A stretch of DNA of 30,638 nucleotides from Chalara sp. BL73 (GCA_918026815.1 CAKJVC010000185.1:1-30638), one strand, 5' to 3'; shown: positions 11,101 to 21,074, counted from the first letter of the stretch. Notes: a model not told the origin generated them from the letters alone. Numbers and translations: made by a program.

Positions 11101-11879
11101 TCGGTCCACGGCGCATTTTTGAAAAGTAGCCTTGTTTCAACAGCTCGTTCCGGCGTCGCGACGTCGAACGTTGTCTGAATTGCTCTGTGATCGGATCCAT
11201 GCTCGGTCGTGTGGACTGTACACTTCACCACTGATGTTGCCAATTCCTCGGAAGCCAGTACCAGATCAATTGTTGACTCATGATTCCCCCGTTGCCACGT
11301 CTTCGTTCCTCTCGAGAGCAAGCTGTGTAGGGCATGCTCACTCATGAGGTTGATGATCGGGTCGGCCTCTCCTTGCCTTTCCCCTGAGACGTCCTCTCCT
11401 CCCCATAATTGATCGTGCCGGTTGAAATCCCCGGCAAGTACCACATCCACGCGGGTGCCAATCTTGCTGCGTGTATCTCTTATTACCTGGTGTAATTCGC
11501 ATATCGCAACCCTCAGTGCCTCTGCATCCTGCGGTTCAACGTAGACTGACACTACCAGTATCGACCGGTCTGGGAGTCGCAATACCGCTGCCGTGAGGTC
11601 CGATGATTGTATTGGCACCTGTTCTGCTTCGATATCCTTCCGAATCCAGAGCATGCTTCGAACCGCCCACCTTTCCACACGTTGGACTGTGGGTACTATT
11701 TTGATCCAGTTTGGGTGTCCCATAGGGGCTGTCACCAAAGTGCCGTCGATGATCCTCGCATATGGTTCAGATATCGCCAACACTCCACAATCCTTCAATT
11801 GCTCATCACTCATTAAACTGTGTTGCACCTCTCGCTGCTTCCGGACATTCAATTGGAGTATTTGAAAGGTTTTACGCAT
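8117..11879 (-). pseudogene. LINE ORF2: endonuclease / reverse transcriptase / RNase H polyprotein, one frameshift
   Basis: About 1,254 residues. It nicks the target DNA and copies the element RNA into it. The start chosen is the ATG at 11879-11877 (MRKTFQILQLNV), which overlaps the ORF1 stop. Endonuclease residues visible: N11, SEPY with E38, GDFN with D151 and N153, and SDH at 229-231. Reverse transcriptase boxes: SWRPISLLSTLGKTLES, LVSFDVKGAYNGV, GLPQGSPLSPILF and the catalytic FVDD at residues 681-684 (9828-9839). After an extra base in an AAAA run (9354-9357, plus strand) the protein continues in another frame: AVTGAF then RTVATAVAEAEASIR. The RNase H-like region has YTAELAAI but SNNQGAL where a classical enzyme has a D-S-x-x-A-L motif. 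The end carries CACGQATETVKHFLFRC, a C-C-H-C knuckle. The stop is at 8117-8119. The frameshift would remove the RNase H part unless it is a sequencing error. Confidence 0.88.
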
Positions 11880-13225
11880 CCCGGGAGCGGTGGCGTGTTC
11901 CGCAGTTCCCGCTGAGCGATTCGTGTGGCCCTCCGCATGTAACACACTTTGGTATTACTGCTTGACATTCACTGTGGTGGTGTCCTACTTGAGCACACTT
12001 GGCACAGACTTGCGGTTGCGTGCATGAGTACGCTTTGTGCCCGATTTCCTGACATCGATAGCATTTCTGTGGACCATATCGCGGCTCGAAAACCCTGGTG
12101 TAGGCTGACTCTCCTGCGGCATGGAAGTATTGGTCTTGTAACAGACGTGCTGCTTCGCTGCCTTTGGTGACATAGACCACCATTGAACCATAAGCTTTAC
12201 CCGCGTCTTTCCTGCTGAGCCACCCAATCTTGGCTATGTGGACCCCGTTTTCCTCCCCAAGGACTTCGGCGGCGCCCGGTAAAATATTTCCGTCGTGATC
12301 GAGTATAGTTGTTCGATTGACATTGTCCACCTTGACCGGGTACAGTTGGTCTCGCAGCACTCGGACTCCCTCGGCCGCAGTTTTCTGGGCCGCTTCCTTG
12401 ACCCGTTGGAGTTCAGCTTCGTCTCTGCATACAATCTTGATGCGTTCCGTGTTCCTGGCGTCTCTGATCACCGCAGCGCAGCGCCAATTTGCTTGTCCTT
12501 CCACGGTGCGAATCTCCTCCTCAATTGCCTTCCGAACTGCCCCAGGTTGTGCCTTTGCTTCTCTCTCCCTCCCCAACTCTAGACGTGTCAACCGTACAGT
12601 ACAGCGTATCGGTCATTGTTGACGGCGTGGTGCGCAGGGAGGAGAGGGTTCGTACATTGCTGGGTAAGCTGTCTGGTGGCGTTCGGGCGACTTCTGCATA
12701 CGATGGGGATGGGCTTGACGGTGCCTGGGCATTGGACAGCTGGGTCTGAATCTTTTCCGTCATATCTGTAACCTCTGCCTTAAGCTCTGCCTTAAGCTCT
12801 GCCTTAAGTGTTTCTATCTGCTCCGTGAAGGTCCGCGTTATGGTTTTGATCTGGGTCACGTGCTCCTTCTTCTGTTCCTCCACTGCTTTCAACAGCGACT
12901 TGACCAAGTCAGTGAGCACTTTGATCTGCATATTTACGCTTGCATTCGCTTTTTCGTGCACCGGCTGGTTCGGGGTCGCTGCCGCTGCTGCAGGACGTTC
13001 TCCTGCCTTCGCGGCGAGGGCCTTAACCTTCGTCGCTACACTTTGTTCCTTGGGATGCGCGCCGATCCCCGTTCGTCTAGTTTGCAATGGAATGGGACCT
13101 TCCTCAATTACTTCAATCGTGTCCTCTATATCGCTTGACACCGCTCTAGATCTTCTCTTGCTCCATTCTGATGCCTTCGACGTCTGGACGCGTTCCCGGC
13201 TCGACTGACGCGTCACGGCCTCCAT
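11872..13225 (-). pseudogene. LINE ORF1: gag-like RNA-binding protein, one frameshift
   Basis: Nucleic-acid-binding chaperone of the LINE. The first ATG at 13225-13223 gives MEAVTRQSSRERVQTS. A basic, low-complexity N-terminus is followed by a coiled-coil stretch with three AELK-type repeats encoded by a 12-bp tandem repeat (about 12777-12810), then an RNA-binding region and three zinc knuckles: CYRCQEIGHKAYSC, CAKCAQVGHHHSEC and CVTCGGPHESLSGNC (about 11885-12070). The frame changes near 12590, where DTLYCTVDTSR continues as LELGREREAKAQ; without the shift translation stops at 12521. The stop codon is embedded in ATGCGTAA (11872-11879), overlapping the ORF2 start, which suggests ORF2 is translated by termination and re-initiation. 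Confidence 0.85.
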
Positions 13226-13352
13226 GTTCTCCTTCCTCCACACAACTACCGATTCTCACTAATATGATTGCTGGCTGACTGGATTGCTGGCTGCCCTCAA
13301 AGGCCTTCTCCGCACCGATTACCGAACGAATTGGACAATGAAATTGAGATCC

Positions 13353-13366
13353 TCGTCGTCGCTCAG
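13353..13366. repeat. LINE target-site duplication, right copy
   Basis: TCGTCGTCGCTCAG, identical to 7776-7789. It marks the 5' boundary of the LINE. Confidence 0.85.
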
Positions 13367-13640
13367 GTGGCGCTAGTCCCAACCAGGTAAACGTAGACAT
13401 CACGTGACCAACCCCCTCCGGCGGCATAGTCGAATTGCTTGCAGCCTACCTGCGACAGCATGCCGCGTGTGCAGGAGCGGCGGCGCGTGCTCGCTGCTGC
13501 AAAACCTAGCGGCGAAACGTAGCTGTCGCGATATACAAGCGCTGCCACTGCCAAAGTCGCGCTAGTCTCAAAAGCGTAAACGTAGACATTATGTGACTCG
13601 CTTTTTTACGCTGTTTGCTGGCTTGTTTGTAAGCAGATTG
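13367..13640. repeat. GC-rich island, right half, with a 39-bp direct repeat
   Basis: Continuation of the pre-insertion GC-rich island. A 39-bp sequence beginning GCGCTAGTC and ending in a GTGAC box occurs at 13370-13408 and again at 13559-13597, 189 bp apart and with about seven differences. Two of these are C-to-T (CATCACGTG versus CATTATGTG), so the right copy shows RIP-type change. The repeat may flank a small insertion. No gene is recognised. Confidence 0.5.
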
Positions 13641-13650
13641 TGCTAAAGTT

Positions 13651-13729
13651 TTTTTTTTTGTTGAACGTGTTCGAAAGCGGCTGGGTTAATAAGTAAAAGT
13701 TACGCTTGGTTAAACATGTTCAACAAAAG
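13651..13729. repeat. Palindromic element a (paired arms)
   Basis: TTTGTTGAACGTGTTCGAA (from about 13655) and, inverted, GTTAAACATGTTCAACAAAA (13709-13728). It lies between the GC-rich island and the start of the long ORF at 13877. Confidence 0.7.
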
Positions 13730-13876
13730 AAGAAAGAAAATATAATAGTGTAAAAACTGCGTTTATGTAAGCGCGCCGAGTATAAAGCGCAAAAGCAAAT
13801 ACAGAAAAACGAAGCATGCGCTTTCGAGATTATTTGGTTAAAAAAGCTATGCTAAAGCTATTATCGCTTTATTTCA

Positions 13877-16800
13877 ATGCTTCGTCGTAAGCTGTCTTCA
13901 AAATCAAGACGTGCTGCAGCCACGGCGCGCACAAATCGATGGCGGCAGCGAGTTGCGACGCAGCAAAACTAAAACAAACAGCCTGGGCAGTTTTTGAATA
14001 CTTTACTACGTAGCCAACAAGCAAAAGTCTCGACAAACAAGCATAGTAAAAACTTGGAAACAGTTCAGCCAAATACTTAAAGCGCCGCGGAACAAGTTGG
14101 CTCAGCTGTAGCCAGCGCCGAAGTTCGGCTATGTATTAGCGAACTTTCAAGCTTGGATCAGAATAGAAGCAGCCGGCAACTATCTGTTGTAGAATCCAAG
14201 CGATTTAGTCGGCAAAGCTCAAGCCGAGCCTACAGCCGGATTAGCGATTACTATCGCGTTTCGAAGTCGGCGTTTCTTTTAGCGGCACAAACTGCTGGCC
14301 GCCACCGAAGCAAAGCACTATTTTTAATACTACAACGCGCAAGCAGCGAAAGCGCAGCTAGCTTTGCTATTATTATCGACTATAATGCGTTTTTACACCG
14401 TACTCAAACTTTAAGCGACTTTAGTAGCTATACTTTAAACGATCAAAACGTCGACGAAAACGACGATGCCGCCGTTTAAAAGCAACTTTTTCAAAAAGAA
14501 CGCACGCTTGACATTGCAACTTAGCTAAGTTAGCATTTGCTCCGGTTTCGCGAGTGCGAGCTCGAAACGCACGGCCGAGCACAAAATCGCTATTTTCAGG
14601 ACTTGCGTCGATTTACTAACTACTATTCGTTGGCCGACTTTCAGCTTTTTACCGGGCAAGTGCTCAACGTGCTTAGATCTTTTACGCTTTTGCAGCACAA
14701 CAGCTTTAAGCTGACGCAGCTTATTGACTGGGCCCGCATTTTTGAAAGCAACTATGCAAAAGCCGATAAAAGGGAAAAAGAAGAAAACGAAGCGCGAATC
14801 CATGTTTGTCTTTATAAGTCAGGGCAAACCCACCGCCCTATAGTCATCTAGTACGATGTTGACAGCGTGCTAAAGTACGCTAGTAGCCTTGCATTTGCAA
14901 AGCAAGGGCTAATAGTAAACCTGGCGCTCTAATTCTACTTTAACCTCCGGACCAACCTGCACTTTTTTACTTACGTTACTTACAATACCCCGCAAAAGCC
15001 TTAACGGCTCCGGGTCAAGCTGCACTAAGTACTTTATTACTGTTTTAGCTATTTAAGCCAACAAGCATATATCCAAGTTTATGTTTTTTTCTCGCGGCAA
15101 TAGAACAAGCACAAACAGACTAACTTCTTTAAACAAGGCCTAAACGGCGAAAAGCACAAACTGCTGCAAGTATAAACCGATAAAATTCTACTTTCGGCGA
15201 TCGCCCGTTACGCTATTTTTGACATTAGCTAACATATGCTTTCTTCGTGGCGGCAAGCCCGTTTAAACGCCCGAGCTCACTACAGCGAAGCGAATACGCG
15301 GCAGTTTAACATAAGTTATTAGCGGATGCTTTATTTTGATTTGCAGCCCGACACTCTAGATCTGATTTGGCGCGATATACAGAATCGCTTTGGCGCGCCG
15401 GAATATGCTATATACCAAAGCGCGTATTTTTTTTTTTTTAGCAAAAATACCAAAGTTAAATACAAAGCCGCTACGCTGGCCGGGATGTAAAAAAAGTTCG
15501 GTGCAGTGCTGTATGCTGCACTTGACTTTCGGTATTTTAACAAAGACCGAATTTGGCTTGACTTGAGCAAGAAAACCGCATGCGCGGACTAGTGCTTGCC
15601 ACAGCAGGACTTGTCGCTTAACTAAGCGCCCGTTACATATTTAATGCGATTTTGCTGTATCGAAGCTTTTTACTAGTAGTCGTATTTCGGAAAGCTTTTA
15701 TTACGAGCCAAAAAGACTGTGTATATGCCGGCGATGCTTGGTGAAACTTATAATGTAACTGTAGAAATGTTCCTTAACTTTATGAAGCGAAGCGAGAGTT
15801 GGATATTTTACTAAATGTACAACAGCTATAAAGAAATGACAGATGTTGCTAAAACAAAGCTATTTCGGAGCTCGTATTTGAAGCAGCTTGCCTGGAACGC
15901 TAAAGTGCGCGGCATGATCGAGCAAGTCGGCGGCTGCTCCGTTATTAGCGCTGCTCGAGTTCGGGCAAATTATAGCAACAGCAAAACTAGACTGGCCGGG
16001 GCGCTTTCTGATGGCCGCAAAAAGTCGTATGGCGTCCGCGAAGAGCATCGTATTTTTTTTACTTTTTTCCATCGGATGCAAAACGGCCTTATAGCGGCTG
16101 GTAACTGGAAGCAGCAACTAAGTCAGAATGCTACTCTGCATTCGTTTTAAGAGCTTTCGAGCAGCTTATTTACTGCATTTTTGGAATACAATGCGAACAA
16201 GTTCTTTTACGCTATTAAAAAAGCCCTGGCTTTGGCCGCGGATAGCTTAATCAGCTACAAGCGCTGCAAAATTATTGCTATACTTCTCGACGCGGTTAAG
16301 TACTGTTACGACACGTCTTTTTTGTCTCGCGAAAGCGGCTTATAGAAAAACCGGTACCGAGTCAACGAAACCGGTTTTTTTAAGCAGGGAGTTAAGCTTT
16401 AGCAAACGATTCATAAATCGAGCTATAGCTGGCTTTTGCTTAAAGTTGACTGGCAGCAGCTAGTATTTCGGCTTGAGCTTACGCAAAAAATTCGGTACAA
16501 CGAGACTGCTTTATACGATACGTATCGAAAGCGGTAGGCGGCAGTAAAAAACGTAAAAGACGATTTTCAGCGGCTTAAAGTCGCTTACGGGTAGTTCGGC
16601 TTATATTGTGCCAACTCGCCGCTAGCAGATTGCGTGCTCGAGTTTATTATTATTTTTGTTATTTACCGCTTTCGCAAAAACGTTTTTTAAGCTATTAAAA
16701 AAGATATTCGACCCGAGTATTAAAAAGCAGCGTTAGCGAGCAGAGTTATGTTTTGCAAAACGTCGTTAAAGTTTGTTTTTTTGCCGGAAAAAACCGAGGC

Positions 16801-17338
16801 TGACCGCTTTTTATACATTGTCGAAGCGAACCGAGCGAAAATCCGCATTTTTACGCAGCTAGTGGACTTTTTATAGGACTTCGACGATAGCTATCAACGC
16901 ACTTAGTAGACAAATCGCAGTTACTGTATACTTTACCAGCAAGCACTTTAAATTACGCAAATTTATTACGGCGTTAATCAAGCGAAGTTGCTCGGCGATA
17001 TAATCAAACGACTGTTTATTGCTACTAATTGAATTGTTTTTTACTTAACCGAAACTAAGTTTTTTCGGCGAAGCAGCGGCAACAAGCGCTATTGAATGTC
17101 GATTTGCTACTAAGACTAAGTCGATCGTTTTTCTACCGAAACTATTTTTTTGATCGAGCTGCTGGCTTTTACACTAAATGGCAAACGAAGCTCACAACAC
17201 TACTTACCCGGCGCGATCATCCCTGCGCGTTCGCGCCGAGTCTCCGAGTATACGAGTAGCCGGTGGACCCTGTACGAAACTACGTTTCTCTGTGTAATGA
17301 GCGCTATTTCTGGCGAGAGCGAGTTTTTGGGGAATTAA
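13877..17338 (+). pseudogene. Long subtelomeric protein gene killed by RIP (frame kept over 1,150 codons)
   Basis: One continuous frame from ATG 13877 (MLRRKLSSKSRRAAATARTN) to 17338, possibly to about 17540, is broken by roughly thirty in-frame stops but no clear frameshift. The stops are almost all TAG or TAA where Gln (CAG/CAA) or Trp (TGG) would fit, plus a few TGA, the footprint of C-to-T / G-to-A mutation. Readable segments include YFDLQPDTLDLIWRDIQ, YLMRFCCIEAF, VYMPAMLGETYNVTVEMF, MIEQVGGCSVISAARV and KKSYGVREEHRIF. From memory these recall long uncharacterised proteins encoded near fungal chromosome ends in the neighbourhood of RecQ-like helicases. That is recollection, not a search. 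I see no Walker or DEAH motif in it. A palindromic element lies on each side (13651-13729, 17685-17745). Function unknown. Confidence 0.6.
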
Positions 17339-17569
17339 GCCGACATAGATATAACCGAGCTAAGCAAAATGTTCGCGCGAAAGTAGCAACGAGACGAGAA
17401 TCAAGTTAACGAGTAGTAGCGTAGCCGATAGCTGCTGTTAGTCAACGTGTTTATAAAAATTCTTTTGCAAGTATATTTTTTTTAACACGCATGTTTTAAC
17501 CAGATTGTAACTTTTTGTAAGTATTGAATAAAAGCCGTTCAGCAAAAAAAAAAAAAAAAAGTATAACTA

Positions 17570-17800
17570 CTTAGTTAAGCTGAAAATTTGAAGTAGTAAA
17601 AACTGCACGTGCCTAAATTAAATGTAAGCAGCGCTTACGGGGTCGGCTTTATTAGTTTGCAAGCGATAGCTGGATTTGATAATTCCAGGCTTTTATTGAA
17701 CGTGTTCAAATAGAAATTTCTTTAAACGTGTTTAACAAAAGCCGGAATATTAGCAGTAGTATATGCACTACTTATTTTTACGGGAATCCGCTGGTTTTTG
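17570..17800. repeat. Subtelomeric repeat block P, copy 1
   Basis: Matches 30165-30345 in the same orientation. Shared landmarks are GTGCCTAA/GTGCCTAG, TTATTAGTTTGCAAGCG / TTATTTGTTTGCAAGCG, AGC(T)A, the palindromic element, and ACAAAAGCC followed by TATATGC. It sits just after the long ORF. Confidence 0.6.
17685..17745. repeat. Palindromic element b
   Basis: CCAGGCTTTTATTGAACGTG on the left and TTTAACAAAAGCCGG on the right form paired arms around a 10-20 base loop. Within repeat block P. Confidence 0.75.
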
Positions 17801-17889
17801 TGATATTATATACATAGTTTAGTTAAAGGTTAGCAAACCGGCGTGTAGCTCCGAAGTAATTTCAACTTAAGACTTGTTACTTTTATTTA

Positions 17890-18180
17890 AAAAAGTTTGT
17901 ATAAGTTCAGAATTATATTGCTATGCTAAATTTAATACTAATTACTTATGTACTAATAGCATTTTTGTAAATTATAATTTATATGCAAGTTGCGGTTATA
18001 CATTACATTGCATTGTATATTTATGTCGTTGAAAAAAGTAGTAGCTAAGCAGCTTGTCGTAAAAATGTCGGAAAGTGATAGTTATTAAACATATTCGGCG
18101 TATAATTGCACGCTTACAAAGCAAAGCACGAAACTTGTATGCAAAGCAACTTTTGCTTCGTTATAACTATAAACCCAATT
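17890..18180. repeat. Subtelomeric repeat block Q, copy 1
   Basis: Matches 28915-29120 in the same orientation: TATTGCTATGCTAAATTTAA / TATTGCTGTGCTAAATCTAA, ACTAATTACTTA, AATAGCATTT, TAAAAATGTCGGAAA, TATAATTGCA and ACGAAACTT. Between genes, AT-rich; no coding signal. Confidence 0.7.
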
Positions 18181-18319
18181 TATCGCTTTTCACTTGGCGC
18201 TTTTTTGCTTTGCTGCTCGCTCGCTCGCTCGTGCCGCTTCTGCCGCAGCTTAAACAGCAGCTGCTTTCGTTCTATAATCTTGGCTGATAAGCTAGACAAC
18301 GCTCTGCTTTTTTTTCGGC

Positions 18320-19250
18320 TCGATATTTGTAACAAAGTTTTAGTTCGCTTTCATTTTCGAAGTCCGCTTTTACGCATGATCTTGACTTTAATACCCAACA
18401 CGCTTTGACGGAAGAAAACGTGGCGAGTAGCCAAGCCGATAAAGTCTATAGCAGATTGGCCGAAGTAAATCACGAAGCCGTCGGTAAGCTTCACGAGTTT
18501 CACGCTTTTCGCACAAGCGGCACGCAGCTTTCCTGAAACGACAACTTCGCAACTTTTAGCACCGCTTTTCTTTCGGCTTAATAATTGTAACAGAGTCTAG
18601 CAAGTCTTTGCTTGGTCCGCTTTTACTCTCGAAGTCGCTTTTACGCATGATTTTGACTTTAATACCTAACACGCCTTGAAGCTTTAGCACCGTTTTTTTT
18701 TCGGCTCGATAATTGTAACGGAGTCTAGCAAGCTTTTGCTTGGTCCGCTTTTACTCTCGGAGTCGTTTTTACGTATGATTTTAACTTTGATACTTAACAC
18801 GCTTTGAAGCTTTAGCACCGCTCCTTTTTCGGCTCGATAATTGTAACGGAGTTTGGCAAGCTTTTGCTTAGTTCGCTTTTACTTTCGGAGTCGCTTTTAC
18901 ATATGATTTTAACACCGCTCTTTTTTCGGCTCGATAATTGTAACGGAGTTTGGCAAGTTTTTGCTTGGTTTGCTTTTACTTTTAAAATCGCTTTTACGCA
19001 TAATTTTGACTTTAATACCCAACACGCCTTGAAGCTTTAGCACCGCTCCTTTTTCGGCTTAATAATTGTAACGGAGTCTGGCAAGCTTTTGTTTGGTCCG
19101 CTTTTACTTTCGGGGTCGCTTTTACGCATGATCTTGACTTTGATATCCAACACGCCTTGAAGCTTTAGCACCGCTCTTTTTTCGGCTTAATAATTGTAAC
19201 GGAGTTTGGCAAGCTTTTGCTTGGTCCGCTTTTACTTTCGGAGTCGCTCC
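18320..19250 (-). repeat. 128-bp tandem repeat of the rps3 C-terminal coding region
   Basis: The word TTGTAAC recurs at 18327, 18585, 18713, 18841, 18938, 19066 and 19194. Four spacings are exactly 128 bp; one is 97 (a 31-bp deletion), and 18327 to 18585 spans about two units plus a longer rps3 piece (18405-18560). Each unit holds the codons for about LLRQGVLGIKVK through VTIIEPK. Since 128 is not a multiple of three, the array cannot be one open frame. Confidence 0.85.
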
Positions 19251-19622
19251 CACGCATGGTTTTGACTTTGATACCCAACACGCCTTGACGGAGGAGAGCG
19301 TAGCGAGTGGCCGAGTCGATGAAGTCTTTAGCAGGTTGACCGAAGTGGATCATGAAGCTGTCGGTAAACTTCATGCTTTCGTACGGGCGGCACGCAGCTT
19401 TCCTGAGACGACAACTTCGCAGCTTTTGGCGCCGCTTTTTATGATGAATCGGAGCACGCTATAGCATGCACAGCGGACAGCGAAACCGTTGACAAGCTTG
19501 TAGCGCAAAGACTTGCACTGGGCGACGGCAGAAAAACTACGGTTTTGAACTTCGGCGGCGTAAAAAAAAACAGAGTTTTCGGGGAACTTGAAGCGCTTCT
19601 GAATAAAGGAAGTAAACTCGCA

Positions 19623-19768
19623 GATACGTCGTTTTTTGCTCGCCGAGAACTTTTTGTGTGTGTATTGCGCTGATACGTCGTTTTTTGCTCGTCGAGAACT
19701 TTTTGTGTGTGCGTTGCGCCGATACGTCGTTTTTGCTTGTCGAAAACTTTTTGTGTGTGTGTTGCGCG
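19623..19768 (-). repeat. 49-bp triplication inside the rps3 N-terminal region
   Basis: Three near-identical units start at 19623, 19672 and 19721 (GATACGTCGTTTTTTGCTCG and on to GCGCT/GCGCC). They encode the [12 protein letters not shown] segment three times in shifting frames. The telomere-proximal rps3 copy has this segment once, so the triplication is derived. Confidence 0.85.
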
Positions 19769-20015
19769 GATAATAATGTTGGTAATAGTAGGTGTAACGC
19801 GAGCTTCGACACCAGAGTATTCTTTTTTTGCTAATTCACGCTGGAAAAACTCGTTCAATTTAGCGAAAAACACTTCTAAGTTTAATACTTAAAACATTAT
19901 TGCAGCTTATTACTATAATAGTTTATAGCTAGTATTGAAATAGCATTTATACTAATTTTTGAGAATGTTTAATATTGTGTAAAATACAACAGAACAATAC
20001 AAACAAAATAATACT

Positions 20016-20037
20016 AGCTTTTGTTAAACACGTTCAG
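20016..20037. repeat. Palindromic element c (single arm)
   Basis: GCTTTTGTTAAACACGTTCA; its nearest inverted partner is at 20462. Confidence 0.6.
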
Positions 20038-20461
20038 TTACTTGTTTGTACTTACTTTTGCTTAATATTTACTACTAAAAATAAAAAAAAGCAAAGCTGG
20101 CTTAGTTTGTTTGAGTCATAAAAGTCTTTTTCAGGATTAAATACAGCCTGGCTGTTTATTTTCTTTTTACTACATTTAAACAATACAACTTCAAAATTCT
20201 TTCTCTACAACTTTACTACTTTTACAACTACAAAACTACTTCTAATTTTGCTCTGAACGAGACTACTTTACACTGCAGATAGTAAGTAAACCGCCGTTTT
20301 TAATTCTATAGTTTGCAAATCCCAAATTTACAGATTATATGTTTTAAAGAGTTCAGAAAAGGCTCAATTTGAGGCTTTGCGAGTAGACCCGAAAAAAGCT
20401 GAAAACGGGCTCACTTTTTACATGATCTGGTTTTTTTACTTTAAGTGTTTAGATTTTTCAA

Positions 20462-20484
20462 CTAAACACGTTCAACAAAAGCCT
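20462..20484. repeat. Palindromic element d (single arm)
   Basis: TAAACACGTTCAACAAAAGC, about 70 bp before the start codon of the SNF2-type gene. Position suits either a promoter-proximal binding site or a transposon remnant. Confidence 0.6.
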
Positions 20485-20982
20485 TGAAAATTTCTGATTT
20501 TCTTAATTATATTATTGTTTTTTTGTGCTAGAATACTGACAGTTGTAAAACACTATGGCGCGTAGTAGGAAAGCGCGCGGTGGGAAGTTGCTTGCTGAAG
20601 CTGGCAATATTTCTATTAAGCAGCTTATTACTAAAAAAACGGCAGTCTTTACTTTAGAATCGTTACTCGTGCTTTTTGTGCAAAGTTTAGCTGCGCAACT
20701 TATTAAAGTATTCACAGGACGAAAGTCTAAAAAAAAGAAAAAAGGTTTTGCGGAAGTGTCGGTTGACAACTTTACTTTCTAGTGTAAGCAGCTAAGCAAC
20801 GATACTTTGACAAAGTACAAGAATGCTGCTAAAGCCACGATTAACGCTAACTTTACAAATGGCCTAGCATAAATCCGTGCTGTTTATACCGAATTTCCGA
20901 AAAATAGCAAATTAACAGCTGGGTATTTTAGCTTTTACTTTTTGACTAAGTTTCGCGAGTTTTGCAGTAGTGCAAGTAAGCA

Positions 20983-21074
20983 GTAATATTTTGAGTTTAG
21001 CACTTTGTTGAACATGTTCAGTTATTACTTTGTTGAACGTGTTCAACAAAGTGCTAGTTATACTTTTTTTTTAG
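20983..21074 (+). other. Intron 1 of the SNF2-type gene (92 nt), carries palindrome
   Basis: Donor GTAATA, T9 tract and acceptor TTTTAG. With these borders the frame passes from ASKQ in exon 1 to LNLTNMYTEAL in exon 2, and the TAA just after the donor becomes intronic. Most of the intron is the 59-bp palindromic element. Confidence 0.65.
20998..21056. repeat. Palindromic element e (59 bp, perfect 16-bp arms)
   Basis: TAGCACTTTGTTGAAC at the left end is the exact reverse complement of GTTCAACAAAGTGCTA at the right end. It contains two core palindromes, GTTGAACATGTTCA and GTTGAACGTGTTCAAC. It is the best-preserved paired copy, inside intron 1. Confidence 0.9.

Larger units (their letters stand above)
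7790..13352 (-). mobile_element. Tad-like non-LTR retrotransposon (LINE), near full length
   Basis: About 5.56 kb on the minus strand, bounded by a perfect 14-bp target duplication. Order: 5' UTR of about 127 nt, ORF1 (coiled coil plus three zinc knuckles), ORF2 (endonuclease, reverse transcriptase, RNase H-like region, C-terminal zinc knuckle), 3' UTR of about 330 nt, and a simple-repeat tail of seven CTA units (TAG on the plus strand, 7790-7810) instead of poly(A). The protein content and FVDD catalytic box fit the Tad1 clade of fungal LINEs. It shows no RIP-type stop codons, unlike its neighbourhood, so insertion was recent or RIP was inactive or avoided. Two apparent single-base frameshifts (about 12590 and 9354-9357) interrupt otherwise open frames. 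Confidence 0.9.
18190..19873 (-). pseudogene. rps3: Cytosolic 40S ribosomal protein S3 (uS3) pseudogene with internal tandem expansions
   Basis: Read from 19873 down to the TGA at 18190-18192. N-terminal part: [20 protein letters not shown], then [14 protein letters not shown] middle part encodes [33 protein letters not shown] and [15 protein letters not shown]. The C-terminal part encodes [40 protein letters not shown] and [14 protein letters not shown]. The end encodes LISQDYRTKAAA, and an Ala-rich tail. This is the KH-domain ribosomal protein that lines the mRNA entry of the small subunit. The real gene must be elsewhere. Breaks: a 49-bp segment (RATHTQ region) triplicated, a frameshift before MKFTDS, and the 3' part amplified as 128-bp tandem units. 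No intron is seen in the readable parts, so a processed copy is possible. Confidence 0.88.
19874..20554. other. AT-rich gap upstream of the helicase gene, with two palindromic half-elements
   Basis: No coding signal. AGCTTTTGTTAAACACGTTC (20016-20037) and, about 420 bp away, CTAAACACGTTCAACAAAAG (from 20462) are inverted with respect to each other. The first, with its left flank ACAATACAAACAA, resembles 28490-28535. The second lies about 70 bp before the helicase start codon. Confidence 0.5.

Noticed and set aside
13877..17338. Reassigned genetic code (TAG/TAA read as glutamine)
   Set aside because: The LINE in the same window uses normal stops and has none in frame. CAA and CAG codons remain common in the stop-filled ORFs, TGA also occurs, and active-site residues elsewhere changed by the same transitions. 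RIP explains all of this.
18320..19250. CRISPR-like or satellite array
   Set aside because: The units are contiguous 128-bp copies of rps3 coding sequence with no repeat-spacer alternation.
19439..19873. Intact small protein of about 144 residues on the minus strand
   Set aside because: The open frame is an accident of the 49-bp triplication shifting frames through rps3; only its first third is true rps3 reading.
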